Assembly (NCBI GenBank): GCA_963662175.1
Contig: OY759214.1
Location: 11,904,001-11,968,000, forward strand
Source: Aradus depressus
Taxonomy: Eukaryota; Arthropoda; Insecta; Hemiptera; Aradidae
Reading direction: 5' to 3'
DNA length: 64,000 bases
In this document: positions 1-10,738 of the stretch, one piece after another
How the letters are laid out: the number at the start of each line of letters is the position of its first letter
Numbering within the stretch: the stretch's first letter is position 1
Notes under the pieces: generated by a model
Told to the model about the DNA's origin: nothing
The model's database searches: none
Seen by the model: only the letters and a program-made list of their open reading frames with translations
Program-made: the position numbers and the translations under genes

Positions 1-90
1 AAATATAAAATAAATCTTGCCCACTATCCGTGTAGTACCGAACTCTGACAAGAAGCTAAAAGCACACTATACTCGTATACAGGTAAACAA

Positions 91-190
91 ATATTCGTGT
101 CGTTACCTTCATTCTGTCGGTAGTAATCGTGTTCATAGACACACACAATCGAACAAACAGATATTTTCATTTTTGGAATCACGACTCACC
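91..190 (+). mobile_element. family H fragment
   Basis: Diverged piece of the hairpin-proximal third of family H. It keeps the run 'tcgtgttca.agacacac', a short CA-rich stretch and 'tttttggaatc'. The two ends are lost. Bases 1-90 match nothing else I recognise. Confidence 0.6.
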
Positions 191-210
191 TTCATATATA
201 TATATATCTA

Positions 211-519
211 GCCACAGAAGTTGGTTGTATTTTGACTTAGTCTACGAGGCAGATTGAAGATTCTAGACCCTCCACAAATATGTCTCGCCACAGAAGTTGG
301 TTGTATTTTGACTTAGTCTACGAGGCAGGTTGAAGATTCTAGACCCTCCACAAATATGTCTCGCCACAGAAGTTGGTTGTATTTTGACTTAGTCTACGAG
401 GCAGATTGAAAATTCTAGATCCTCCACAAATATGTCTAGCCACAGAAGTTGGTTGTATTTTGACTTAGTCTACGAGGCAGGTTCAAGATTCAAGATCCTG
501 TTGGCCCTCCACAAATAAT
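211..519. repeat. 76-bp minisatellite, 4 units
   Basis: Units begin with GCCACAGAAG at 211, 287, 363 and 439, giving an exact 76-bp period. The first three units differ at only a few bases. The last carries a small insertion near 490-505. The array follows a short (TA)n run. Confidence 0.9.
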
Positions 520-714
520 TACTGGGTCCGAGATATATTTATTTTTTTTGGGCCCCAGAAGGCGGGTTCAGTATAATGACGGGGGATGTTTCCAACACGA
601 TCTCAACACAACTCTGAGGTAACTCTGCCCTCAGCTAAGGGAATCTACTGGTTACATTTGGAAAGGTCTCATTTTTCGAACCTTAATAATATAAATATAT
701 ATATATATATATAT

Positions 715-1020
715 ACATATTAGATTATTATACATAAGGTACCTTTATAAATTAGATATATAAACAGACATTAACTCCTAGAGTCTGACACACATGAATT
801 AGTAATAACAGTACTATTAAAAAATAAAATGAAATATTGAAAATATACGAGTACAAAAATAATAATAATAATTATAATTATCATAAATACAGTATTTAAT
901 TAAATTTAAATTAAGATTAATATTTTTTATAATTCTTCCGGAAGTGTCTTTTTCACGACGATATTTCGGGTGTTCTTACATCCCTTTATCAGATCGCAAT
1001 GTGCGAAATATAGAAAACAG
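715..1020 (-). mobile_element. family L: AT-rich LINE-3'-end-like repeat
   Basis: Shares 'aacagacattaactc', 'agagtctgacacacatg' and 'cttccggaagtg' with copies near 14815-15525, 20060-20460, 51984-52250 and 55735-55990. Copies near 33363 and 51984 end in (ATT)n next to a conserved 'tttaacgggaataaat' (read on the minus strand), which looks like a LINE 3' tail. No protein is visible, so LINE origin is inferred. It is followed by AT-rich sequence to about 1140 with no further signal. Confidence 0.5.
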
Positions 1021-1139
1021 AAAATAATAATAAAAAATAAAATAAATTATATATATAAATTGATAAAAATATAAATAATAAATCCAGAGAAATAAAATGA
1101 ATTGGTATATAAGAAATAAAAAATAATGATCAAACAAAA

Positions 1140-1645
1140 TAAAGGAGTTCTGTATTTTGGTGATTCCAAGATCTGTTGCTGGTTGAACATTGACTAATTC
1201 TGATAAATTAATAACTGTCTGTATATAGTCATCTCTCCATATTAAGAGACAAAAAAATACCGCTGACGCCAACTCATTACTTTCCCAATAATGCCAGTAT
1301 GAAAATATTTTGAAAAGGGGAAGAGGGAGAGAGAGTGATCTGTAAGCGTGGTTGGTATAAGAAAGTCCTGCTAAGGCCACATCACCTCGCCACTTTTTAT
1401 GTATTCATTTTAATTTGTTATATCGTTCGCAGAATACAATATATACATATATAATATATAACAACAGTTATAATATTTCCGCTCAAGTCAGCTTATAGAA
1501 ATCTGCAGAGAAGGTCGAAATGGTTCACTGCTTCTCTGTTCTGCCCGACCCCTGATTTTCTTAGTCCGCCAAAGTTTCCTGGAAAAAAGAAAACATCAAG
1601 CATCTTTGGTGTTGTGATCCTGTCTTAACAGATTTACCGAAGTAT
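1140..1645. other. unassigned sequence
   Basis: Mixed-composition DNA with no recognised repeat, RNA or coding similarity. A 134-codon frame on the minus strand (976-1380) runs through AT-rich repeat and is rich in F, Y, I and L, as expected by chance. Confidence 0.5.
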
Positions 1646-1657
1646 TTAACAGTTCTA

Positions 1658-2006
1658 GAGGGCGCCGGTAGCTCAGTGGTATGCGTGCTTGACTTCTGAG
1701 CTCAAGGTCGTGGGTTCGTAGCCCGACCGAGGCCCTTAGTTTATTTTATCTGGGAGGTAAAATTAACTTAAAGCACGCCGTCCTTCGGATGGGACGTTAA
1801 GCGATGGTCCCGAGCCTGTACGATGTCAGGTACTCGTTAAAGACCCCTACCCTAGATGAATAAAAATTTAGGGTAGGCAAAATTTAGGACTCCCACAGTA
1901 GAGTCGGGCTCATGTCCACCAGAGTGACGAAAGAGCGCTCTGGTAATAGGCGATATGACCTCATAGTTAAAGCCCGGGCATGAGTCATAAAACCTAAAAC
2001 CTAACC
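1658..2006 (+). mobile_element. tRNA-derived SINE, full length
   Basis: Best-preserved copy of the dominant SINE. It starts GGCGCCGGTAGCTCAG with A and B boxes, continues through the conserved body, and ends in a CCTAAAACCTAACC-type tail. It is flanked by a perfect 12-bp duplication, TTAACAGTTCTA, at 1646-1657 and 2007-2018. That is the mark of LINE-driven target-primed insertion. The body encodes no protein. Confidence 0.92.
1669..1723 (+). promoter_or_regulatory. SINE internal pol III promoter
   Basis: A box TAGCTCAGTGG at 1669-1679 and B box GGTTCGTAGCC at 1713-1723, 33 bases apart, match the split promoter of tRNA genes. The stretch between them does not fold into a convincing anticodon arm, so this is a tRNA relic and not a working tRNA gene. 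Confidence 0.8.
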
Positions 2007-2018
2007 TTAACAGTTCTA

Positions 2019-2469
2019 ACTCTGATTTTCTTATTTTTAAATTAATTTTCTTCTACTATTAAGTTAATAGGAAACAATAAATTCAATTAAAAAGATTCAT
2101 TGGTTAACAATAATTGTCACTTTGTTTCTAATCATAAGATGGCTGGGCCCTTTAAACTTTTAAACAAACCTCAATTAAGATTTATTGTTATCGACTGATT
2201 TATTCTCTTTAAAGAGTGGCTGTTGGACTTGAATGTATATCGTAAATGCCGGGTTGTTTTTTCTTCTTTTGTCATTATGGCTTACGAAAATTACATATAG
2301 CAGTTGAATTTGATGGATTCTGTTTAACATGTGGTACCTAATTATTAATTAGAACCAACAAAAAAAAAAGCTATTCCTCTGAGTACCTACTGATTTGGCT
2401 GAGAAATGACTTACTCAGAAACTAGATAGATAGATGAACTTATTGCACAAAAGATTACAGCGCCTATGG

Positions 2470-2472
<3 letters not shown>
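2019..2472. other. unassigned AT-rich sequence
   Basis: No recognised repeat or coding signal. The end (2440-2472) abuts a long T tract and could belong to a minus-strand retroposon, but no further similarity supports it. Confidence 0.4.

Positions 2473-2526
<54 letters not shown>
2473..2526. repeat. 54-base homopolymer T tract
   Basis: An uninterrupted run of 54 T. It may be the antisense poly(A) tail of a recent retroposon or a slippage product. The true length is uncertain in any assembly. Confidence 0.85.
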
Positions 2527-2529
<3 letters not shown>

Positions 2530-2677
2530 CAAAATAATTATTCTTATAGTTAAGTTTATAAATTAAAATAAAATAAAAAAAATGCTATATAAAGAATTGT
2601 ACATAATAAGCAATATAACAACTAAATGAAAAGATACCAATAATATTGAAATAGTAAAAATGGACATGCTCTTTATA

Positions 2678-3061
2678 TGAGGAGTTTGGAGCCAGAGCGG
2701 ACCAACCCACAATTTTTAGGAAAATGAGTTATTACCTTCCTGATGTTGGCATAGGTTCCCTTTTTCAAAACCAGTGTGGATCACTTAGTTTCTTCACTTC
2801 AGTGATAGATAGCAGCAGTTTAAGTTTAGTCCACAAGTATTTTGTGCATATATTTTCAAAGTCACAATGGATCATACGGCCTTCAAAAACTCTATAGAAC
2901 ACAAAAAGGGATCACTCATCCAATACTATTCTAAAATTTCAAATATAAATAAATATTTGGGGCCCATTTATGGAGATAAACAAAATGTACTAAATTTTCA
3001 ATTGCCATTTTCTACCTGTTCAGTTTCAACCAGTTGGTCCGCTCTGGCTCCAAACTCCTCA
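2678..3061. mobile_element. MITE A, copy 1
   Basis: A 384-bp element with perfect 29-bp terminal inverted repeats (2678-2706 and 3033-3061, starting TGAGGAGTTTGGAGCC). Flanks read TATA on both sides, consistent with a TA-type duplication. A frame beginning ATGGATCATACGGCC at 2867 stays open through the right repeat for 82 codons. The same start and nearly the same frame occur in copy 2 (32554-32715, 53 codons). No transposase motif is visible. The superfamily is undetermined. Confidence 0.9.
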
Positions 3062-3167
3062 TATATGAATATTGCAAGCAACCAGGATAAAAGAAACAAT
3101 TCAAAAATTATATAAAACAAGATATGACGTGAACATGAATAGATAAATAAAAAATAATAATAAAATA

Positions 3168-3404
3168 TAGGTTAGGTTAGGTATTATGACTCATGCCCAG
3201 GCTTTAACTACGAGGTCATATCGCCTACTACCAGAGCGCTCTTTCGTCACTCTGGTGGACATGAGCCCGACTCTACAGTGGGAGATTTTGCCTACCCTAC
3301 ATTTTTTATTCACCTAGGGCAGGGGTCTTTAACGAGTACCTGACATCGTACAGGTCCCATCCGAAGGACGGCGTGCTTAAGTTTATTTTACCTCCCAGAT
3401 AAAA
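3168..3404 (-). mobile_element. SINE, 5'-truncated
   Basis: Minus-strand copy lacking the tRNA-like head. The body runs from the tail at the left to 'ctcccagataaaa' at the right and is then lost in an A-rich/(TA)n run. About 20 bases are deleted near 3354. The tail reads TTAGGTTAGG on the plus strand. Confidence 0.85.
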
Positions 3405-3591
3405 AAAATATATATATATATATATTCATCTTACATGCAACAAATTAAATGATGTTATTCTCTATTTTCAAGGCAACAGTAAAAAATAAAAATAAATTGT
3501 TTTCTAAACCTATCCTATTTAAAATATGCACAAATGTTTCTGAGTAATATTCTGGTACTTACTCAGAAACTATCGAATCCCTATCTAAATT

Positions 3592-3776
3592 TCAAATTGG
3601 TACATTCGTTACATCAACAGTTATGAGCTCTCTCCTCTGATCCCCCCTTTCCCATCAGCCAAATCGGTTGAAAATCAATTTCGTGTTCATATCGGTAGCT
3701 TTTGTGTACACACACAGACAGACATTTTTTTTTTCAATTGGTTTTTAGAATCTGAGGTCAGAAAAAATTAAATAAG
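3592..3776 (+). mobile_element. family H fragment
   Basis: Module sequence followed by the CA-rich stretch and the 'tttttagaatctgaggtc' block. The terminal hairpin is missing, and a SINE fragment follows directly. Confidence 0.7.
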
Positions 3777-3779
3777 ACA

Positions 3780-3885
3780 CCCTATAGTAGTCAGGCTCAT
3801 GTCTAGACTGACGAAAGAGCGCTCTGGTAGTAGGTGATATGACCTTGTAGTTATAGCCCGGGCATGCGTCATAGTAACTAACCCA
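3780..3885 (+). mobile_element. SINE 3' fragment
   Basis: Only the last 100 or so bases of the SINE remain, from 'agtag.c.ggctcatgtc' through 'gagcgctctggtagtagg' to the 'catagtaactaac' tail. Confidence 0.8.
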
Positions 3886-4381
3886 TGACTTTTTAGGCTA
3901 CCTGATGACGAAAGAAACTTCAAAGAGGGAGAACACCCCCAAAAAAAAAATATATATATATATATATTTTTTTCCCCTCAATTTACATATTCCATCAGAA
4001 ATTTATATGAAACTGACTATTTAGGATCTTTCTACATGATAAGATACGACTTATGGTCTTCCGAGTTGTTAACGGGTTTAAAATGAGCATAAGAGCTTTA
4101 GGGGGAACTCTTATAACATCAAAATTCCACAACGTGCCGACTCTAACCACAACTTCCCCAAGGCAGATATATAATTCCGGTTTTTTTAGCTGAATACAGG
4201 GAGCTTGCAAACATACAACACAACACACGTACACACATACGTGCTAGCAATCAACACACGAATCAACACGAAGGCCAAACGTCTCGGCCCCAACATTTAG
4301 CACCGTTAAATTTTTCAACGCTTTCTTCCTGTTTGCTGTATTTATTACTTAAATATTATTTTTATTTTACTTATTATTTTT

Positions 4382-4915
4382 ACTTCCTCAGCTATATGAT
4401 TAATAAGAGAAGTTATGTAATCGTTTAAAAATTCGATGCGGAGTTTTCAACGGAATTTCATATTTTCCGACCTCTAGGTTGAAAATATGAAAAAAAAAAA
4501 TTGTCTCTCTGTGAGTACGATAACTACTGATAGAATGAATGTATCGAACGAAATTTTATATGTGTGAACAAAACCCTATAAGGACAACAGCTACCGGTTT
4601 TCAGCCAAATCGGACAAAGGGGAGGGGGGGTTAGGGGAGAGGCTTAACTCAAAAACTCTAATAACTGCCGTTGTAATGAATGCACGAACACAATATTTCA
4701 TGTGTGAATTCAAAACCCCATGAGGACGACACTAATTTTCCGCAGAATCGGCAAAAGGGAAGGGAGGCATCAGAAATAGGACTCAACTCAAAAATCCCAA
4801 TAACTGTCGATGTAATGAATGTTTTGACACATAATTTATTATGAGGATTTTAAGGATTTTAAATAGATGAATTCATGTTGGAGAAGTACATTGCCGGTGA
4901 TTCTCCTTCGATTTT
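4382..4915 (-). mobile_element. family H, near complete
   Basis: Spans both ends: ACTTCCTCAGCTATA at the left (hairpin end, one arm decayed) and 'gaagtacattgccggtgattc' at the right. Between them two related modules of about 170 bp can be seen, each containing 'aataactg.cg.tgtaatgaatg', an 'aaccc.ataaggac' block and a purine-rich 'gggaaggga' block. No coding sequence. Useful as a reference copy. Confidence 0.85.
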
Positions 4916-5483
4916 TATCTATTTTTCCTAATGATGAAATTTATGTACGCGATATTTAATTGAATCCAACAAAATTAAACATAATTCGTTGTCCTAAGGA
5001 AATAAATGTTGGTTCTATATTTCTCAGCTGGCGGATGCCAACTTCAAGAATTAGATCTAACTGCCTCCACCAATAACTTGGCGTCGGAAGCTCACAACCA
5101 ATAATCAATCAGATGCAATTTCAATGAAATTGAATGCATTTCGAGTCATTTTTCAATTTAATTTATGTTATTTTAGATTTGATGGAGGAACAACATTATT
5201 GAATTTTTATGTTAATTTAATGTTAGGGTTGGAAACCGATTAAAAAGGAATTTTGTTATATAAGACGAGTAGCCATGAGGCCTACAGGAGTAACAGAAAT
5301 TATCATATCTTAATTCAAAGACTACCCCAGAGGGCAGCAGTGACGTAAACACATACAATAAACCATGTTTTAGTTTTGTTTATTATTTTTATAAATATGT
5401 ACTAAGGATCTCCTGAAGATAATGGACCAAGGATATAAGACATGAAAGCCTATCAAAGTCCAACTAGGAGAATTAGTTTTTTT
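4916..5483. other. unassigned AT-rich sequence
   Basis: No repeat shared with other parts of the window and no reading frame of interest. Confidence 0.4.
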
Positions 5484-5670
5484 TTATCTGGGAGGTGAAC
5501 TTTGAGCACGGCATCCTTCGAAAAGGACGCTAAGCGATATCAGGTACTCGTTAAAGACCCCTACCCTAGGTAAATAAACCTAGGTAGGCCAAATTTAGGA
5601 CTCTCTCAGTCGGACTCATGTCCACCAGAGTGACAAAAGAGCGCTCTGGTAGTAGGCGAGTCACAATGAC
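5484..5670 (+). mobile_element. SINE, 5'-truncated
   Basis: Starts at the 'tatctgggaggtgaact' block, lacks the head, and carries the older-type body with AATAAACCTAGGTAGG. The 3' end is disrupted. Confidence 0.8.
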
Positions 5671-5802
5671 TGAGATCACTTGTTGAATGAGACATACACA
5701 TGAGTATTATATCTCTGGTCACAGGGAATAAATTGGTAAATCTAAATTCGGAACTTTTCAGAGCAGCACTTTTTTACTTTTGCATTAAGCGTGTAAATCC
5801 AG

Positions 5803-6165
5803 TCCTAAAGTGTGTAAGGGGCTTACATAGAATGTGTAAGGGGATTCCATAAAGTGTGTAAGTGGCTTCCATAGAGTGTGTAAGGGGCTTCCATAGAGTG
5901 TGTAAGGCGCTTCCATAGAGTGTGTAAGGGGCTTCCATAGAGTGTGTAAGGCGCTTCCATAGAGTGTGTAAGGGGCTTCCATAGAGTGTGTAAGGGGCTT
6001 CCATAGAGTGTGTAAGGAACTCCTCCCGAGTCAGGACCTATCTAAGTGTGTAAGGGGCTTCCATAGAGTGTGTAAGGAGCTCCTTCCGAGTCAGGACCTA
6101 TCTAAGTGATTAAGGGGCTTCGATAGAGTGTGTAAGGGGCTTCTATAGAGTGTGTAAGGAGCGTC
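5803..6165. repeat. 22-bp minisatellite
   Basis: Repeats of AGTGTGTAAGGGGCTTCCAT plus AG, about 14 units. Between 6006 and 6110 a longer variant adds 'ctcc.tccgagtcaggacctat' twice. Minus-strand frames through the array give repetitive MEAPYTLYG-like peptides, which are an effect of the tandem repeat. Confidence 0.9.
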
Positions 6166-6265
6166 TCCCGGCTTATGACCCGTTGTACGGTATGGAATTG
6201 ACATTTCAGAAAATTATTATTTTTTTTTTTTTTAATTCAAAAGACACTTTTTGGAAGAAAAACAA

Positions 6266-6640
6266 GTGGTCGGTAAATCACCGGCATTGAACTTCCCCAG
6301 AACGAATTAATCAATTAATGTTTCGCTCCCGTTCCAAAATCAGTTGACCGTTTGCACTAATAATCGTTGACTAAATTAGGCTCTCCTGAATCCTCACTCA
6401 AACTGTTCTGTCGATAAATTCATTCCATGGGCAGTTATCAAGAGTTGAGCCCCCTCCCCTGAACCCTCCTTCCCATCTGCCTACTTCGCTGAAAAACAGG
6501 TATTGTCCTCATGAGATGTAAACTATAAATATGAAATTTCATGTCGGTAGGTTCATTATATCGGCAGTTTTTCGAGTTTTTTATTTGACCCCCATAATTT
6601 TTTTTTTCCTTCATTTGATTTCGCCGAAAATTATTATTAT
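6266..6640 (+). mobile_element. family H, 5' two thirds
   Basis: Begins 'gtcggtaaatcaccggcat' then ACTTCCCCAGAACGAATTAA, the typical leading end. It breaks off after the second module in a T-rich run, so the hairpin end is absent. Confidence 0.82.
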
Positions 6641-7260
6641 TATAAAAAAATGGGAAGACAAGGTTTTTTTATTTCTATGAGTTATTATTTACGATATAAT
6701 ATATCGTATTATGTTCTTGAAGATCGACAGCACAGGTCTTTCTGGCTATCCAGTTAAGAGATACGCAGTTTGTCTATCTCCTGTTTTAGCATCATACAAT
6801 GGACTATTTACCTTCGGATTGTAGCCAGCGCATTGTATCGTCATTGTATAGAAGATGACATCAACTGCGGCCATTCTTCTCTGCATTGTTCTCAAGGACG
6901 CCAACGCAATTCCTAAAATTATTATTATTATAAAGGACATTTTTAGAAGGGAAAAAAAGCTTACGAATCATCCTATATAACTAGATACTGTAATAAAAAC
7001 GTACTATGAACATAAACCTCTAGAAGTATGTCCTGATCCTGTTCAACTTCAAAAGTCTGCCGAAAACCTTCAAGGTCGAGAGAAGCTTTAAGAGGATGAC
7101 GCTTATTTTTAATGGAAGTCGCCAGCTTAAGTGATGTGACATTCTAAAAATTCAAGGATGCCATTCTTTTTATACTTTTTTTTTTTTTTTTTCATGCTTA
7201 ACTGTTCCGAAAGGTTTCATTTCTATGAAAAAAGGTCTGAGAAAAAGATTGAAAATCTTT
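6641..7260. other. unassigned sequence with a weak minus-strand frame
   Basis: Contains a 64-codon minus-strand frame (6746-6940) with a comparatively protein-like composition after residue 10. I recognise no family, splice sites are not convincing, and it may be chance. The rest is T-rich and unassigned. Confidence 0.25.
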
Positions 7261-7261
7261 A

Positions 7262-7815
7262 GAAGAATTTACCGGCTACGTACTTCCCCTGACTGAATTA
7301 ATCTATTAACTTTTCGCTTCCCCTCCAAAACCAGTCGACCGTTTGCGTTAATATTCAATAATCGATTTACATAGGGGCTCCTAAATCCTCATACTACATT
7401 TTGTGACAATAAATTCAATACATCGGTAAGTTATTTAGGGTTTTGAATTCAGTCCCCCCTCATGTATCCTTTTTCCTTCTGCCGATTCCACTGAAAATTA
7501 ATAAGTGTCGTACTTTATGGCATTTTGGAATCACAAATGAAATTTTTTGACGATACATTCATTTCTTCGGCAGTTATTAGTTTTTGTGTTGAGCCTCCCC
7601 CCTAACCGTTTCTTTCGGTGGAAATAACTGAAATTCAGCAGGAGTCGTTAGAGGTTTCTGGGTTCACATATTAAATTTCGTGTCGATACATTCGTTCTAT
7701 CGGGAGTCATCGTGTTCACAGACACACACACACACACACACAGAGAACATTCTTTTTTTCATATTTGGATTCTGGAGGTCGGAAAACATGAAGCTGAAAA
7801 CTTCATTTTATTTTT
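7262..7815 (+). mobile_element. family H, near complete
   Basis: Leading end 'ttaccggctacgtacttcccc' at 7270, two modules, a (CA)n expansion near 7722-7742, and the 'ctggaggtcggaaaacatga' block. The last 60 bases and the hairpin are replaced by unrelated sequence. Confidence 0.85.
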
Positions 7816-8189
7816 CCACTGCTTCGACACAAGCAAAAATGTATTCGGACATTGGTATAGAACACAAGAGGAAAGGTTTAATTAGAAATATATAGAACGG
7901 GGGGATTGGCTACGCCAGAGGAGGACTTAGCTGGAGCCATGGGACACCAATGAGAAAATGGGGGAAAGCAAATGAAATTATTTTCTTACACTGGCGACCT
8001 TTCACATGAACAAGAAAAGAAAATGTAACACCAGCATTGTGCAGAAATGACCAGAACGAGTCAAGCATTCGGAGGGAAACAAGTGCAGACTCGAAAATTG
8101 CAAGGAGGCTAGGCTTTTTTATATGGAGGCGGACATGTTTCCTTGACTACTCTGAGACACTGCTGATTCGATAATGACGTAGGAGTACG
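7816..8189. other. unassigned sequence
   Basis: Moderate GC content, no recognised similarity. Confidence 0.4.
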
Positions 8190-8465
8190 CAAGATCGCAG
8201 GTTCAAAACCCGTCTTAGGCTCTAAGTTTATTTCACCTGGGATGTAAAAAATACCTAAAGCACCTCATCCTTCGGATAGGACGTTGAGCGATGGTCCCGA
8301 GCCTGCTCGATGTCAGGTACTTGTTAAAGACCCCTGCCCTAGGTGAATAAAAATTTAGAGTAGGCAAAATTTAGGACTCCCTCAGTAGAGTCGGGCTCAT
8401 GTTCAGAGTGCCGAAAGAGCACTCGGGTAGTAGGTGATATGACCTTGTAGTTATATAACTAACTA
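8190..8465 (+). mobile_element. SINE with partial head
   Basis: B box GGTTCAAAACC at 8200-8210 is intact, but the A-box half is not recognisable. The body is complete to the 'tatataactaacta' tail. It carries the AATAAAAATTTAG.GTAGG variant of the body. Confidence 0.85.
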
Positions 8466-8587
8466 GAGTCCAATTTAAAAAAAAACAAGTTTCAACCCAC
8501 TTCTACTGTCCTACGCTGAATACATTAATGACGTAGAAGTTATGAGACAGTGCAATGAAATAGTGACAGTGGATGACGTTCTACGTT

Positions 8588-8735
8588 GTAGGTTGCGGCA
8601 TAGTCGTTACTCTGCCTCTTCAATGTAGGTTGCGGCATAGTCGTTACCTTGCCTCTTCAATGTAGGTTGCGGCATAGTCGTTACCCTGCCTCTTCAATGT
8701 AGGTTGCGGCATAGTCGTTACTCTGCCTCTTGAAT
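8588..8735. repeat. 37-bp minisatellite, 4 units
   Basis: Units starting GTAGGTTGCGGCATAGTCGT at 8588, 8625, 8662 and 8699, nearly identical. Confidence 0.9.
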
Positions 8736-8749
8736 TTTGTGATATAATG

Positions 8750-9110
8750 TGGCGATATCTCGTGTGTTCCTCAGTCCTTTCCTCAAATCATTCTAACGGG
8801 TAGAGGTAGGTTATAGACGTTTCTCGTGAAGAACCTGTCAACGCAGGAACCCAGGCCAGTGACCATTCCGGGCCTCTGGACGGAGTATCCAACTGGTACT
8901 ACGGGGGTGGCAGCCATCCAGGTAGTAGAGTAGCTATGGTAACAAGATCCAGGGTTGCTGGAAAAAGCATCGGACCCTGGGATCTCAGCGCTGAGAAGTA
9001 GGAGTCCCTGTTCTCCCGCAAAGATGAGTGTCCATCATGACGGTAAAGAGTAGACTGCAAACCTCCCAGTGTTGTTTGTCAGAAGAGATACGCAAGCCAA
9101 AGCTTAACTT
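8750..9110. other. GC-richer unassigned block
   Basis: Stands out from its AT-rich surroundings. The stretch around 8860-9010 resembles the untranslated leader style of non-LTR elements, but there is no protein signal and no second copy in the window. Unidentified. Confidence 0.25.
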
Positions 9111-10361
9111 TCTAAAGCTGCTGTATCCAAGGGTAAACTTATTTTCTTATAAATGGGATTATATAAGCTATCTAATAATGTATTATTTATTACTATACGA
9201 TTATTAGTTTCAAATATATAAGCGTGTGTTTTCGTTGCATCCATGCTGTTATTACCCCCAATCTAGCATTGGGAAAGACGTAGTTATACGTAAAAATACA
9301 ACTTAGTAAATTATTTGCAAATGTGTCCCTGTATGAGAAGATGTGAAATGTCGAGTGGTGTCCCTGAGTTACCTGAAATTGTCTCATGCGTTTGTCACGA
9401 GTTACTTGTCATACCAGGAACGTGTCGACAAGAAAGGACACTCGATGAACTATACCTTATGTCGACATCCAGACCTACATAAAGTGGCCTGCCTCTCTCA
9501 ATAATCTAATTTAATCTGACAAGTTAATTCTTGTCTCCGTAAGTATACCGTTGAAGGATTGTCCTAGGTGTCCCGTTGATCCGGCAGGAGAAAGGTGTGT
9601 TCCATTCAATATGACGGCCTTGTCGTAAAGAATTTGTGTCACTCTCTAAGGACACTCACAGATGGCGGTCACTTGGTTCCAAGTGCTGAAGCTGCACACC
9701 CCCTCACTTTGAACTTTAATTGAAGTGTTTACTACAAGACTGAAGCACCATGCTTTCCCTTCATATCTGGTAATGTCTGGAAAAGCGTCTTAAACTCGAC
9801 GCAGTTCATTACTACGAAATTGTATCCCGAAGTTGTAAAATTATTTAGTTACAATCAGTTTGGCCAGAAAGGACACAAAATGGAAATTAGTTAGGACTCA
9901 TGGAAAAGGTTGTAAGCAGTGATTCTCGTTTTTTATTCTTTATATTTTAATAAAAGGATGTACATATTGTATTCGTGAAAAACTCGAGATCGAGTTTTCA
10001 ACGTAATTACACGTGAGGTCCCCAGAAAACTGAAAAGCACAATATTATTTGAAAACTTTGGGAACCCATTTTTTTAGACGTTTAAATTATTTATGGAAAA
10101 ATGGTTAATTCTATTCAAACATTGACCCTGACAATAAATGTTCTTTATTAAATTTCCTACCATCAAAATGTCCTCAGATTGGACACAGGCCCAATAAAAA
10201 CAGTGCTACAGCACCCCAAATGTTGTAGAATACGAGTGCAGTAAAATCAGTTCAACAGTTTATTGACGAGGGAAATTCTGTTCATTTTACACATTTTTTT
10301 AAAACAAGGTTACTGAAAATACGTATTCAATTCTATTCAAAAAAGTCATCAATGAATCAGA
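9111..10361. other. unassigned sequence
   Basis: No repeat shared within the window, no reading frame beyond about 65 codons, no RNA gene signature. Possibly unique DNA. Confidence 0.4.
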
Positions 10362-10738
10362 TATGAACTTCCCCAGAACGAATTAATCAATTAACTTTTC
10401 GCTCCTCCTCCAAAATCAGTCGACCGTTTGCGCTAATATTCAATAGTTGACTTTAGGATCTTAAAATCCTTATACTAAATTTTGTGTCGATAACGGCAGT
10501 TATTAGGGTTTTTAAATTGAGCCCCTCCCCTGAACCCTTTCTTTAAATTTGACAAGTAATGTCTTCATTGGGTTTTGACTTCAAATATGAAATTTCATGT
10601 CGATATGTCGCACAGACACCCAGACATTTTTTTTTCATTTTTGGAATCTGGAGTTCAGAAAATATGAAATTCCTTTGATACTCCACATCGAATATTTGAC
10701 CGATTCATATACTTCGTATAGCTGGCGAAGTAAAATAT
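10362..10738 (+). mobile_element. family H, internally deleted
   Basis: Both end regions survive: ACTTCCCCAGAACGAATTAA at 10371 and 'cttcgtatagctggcgaagt' at 10714-10733. The interior is shortened to roughly one module, and the hairpin's left arm is lost. Confidence 0.85.

Noticed and set aside
211..519. CRISPR-like array
   Set aside because: Whole units repeat with no unique spacers, and the surroundings are eukaryotic; the same holds for the arrays at 8588, 60276 and 44035.
976..1380. 134-codon minus-strand frame as a membrane protein
   Set aside because: The F/Y/I/L richness comes from AT-rich repeat sequence, and no related frame is kept in other family L copies.
1661..1735. Functional tRNA genes at the SINE heads
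   Set aside because: A and B boxes are present, but acceptor and anticodon stems do not form and the same head recurs in front of the SINE body.
3168..3185. Insect telomere repeat (TTAGG)n
   Set aside because: Only two or three units occur, and they coincide with the SINE tail; the copy at 1658 has a similar CCTAA tail.
5774..6004. MEAPYTLYG repeat peptides
   Set aside because: They are produced by the 22-bp array in more than one frame; the unit length is not a multiple of three, so the frame is not conserved.
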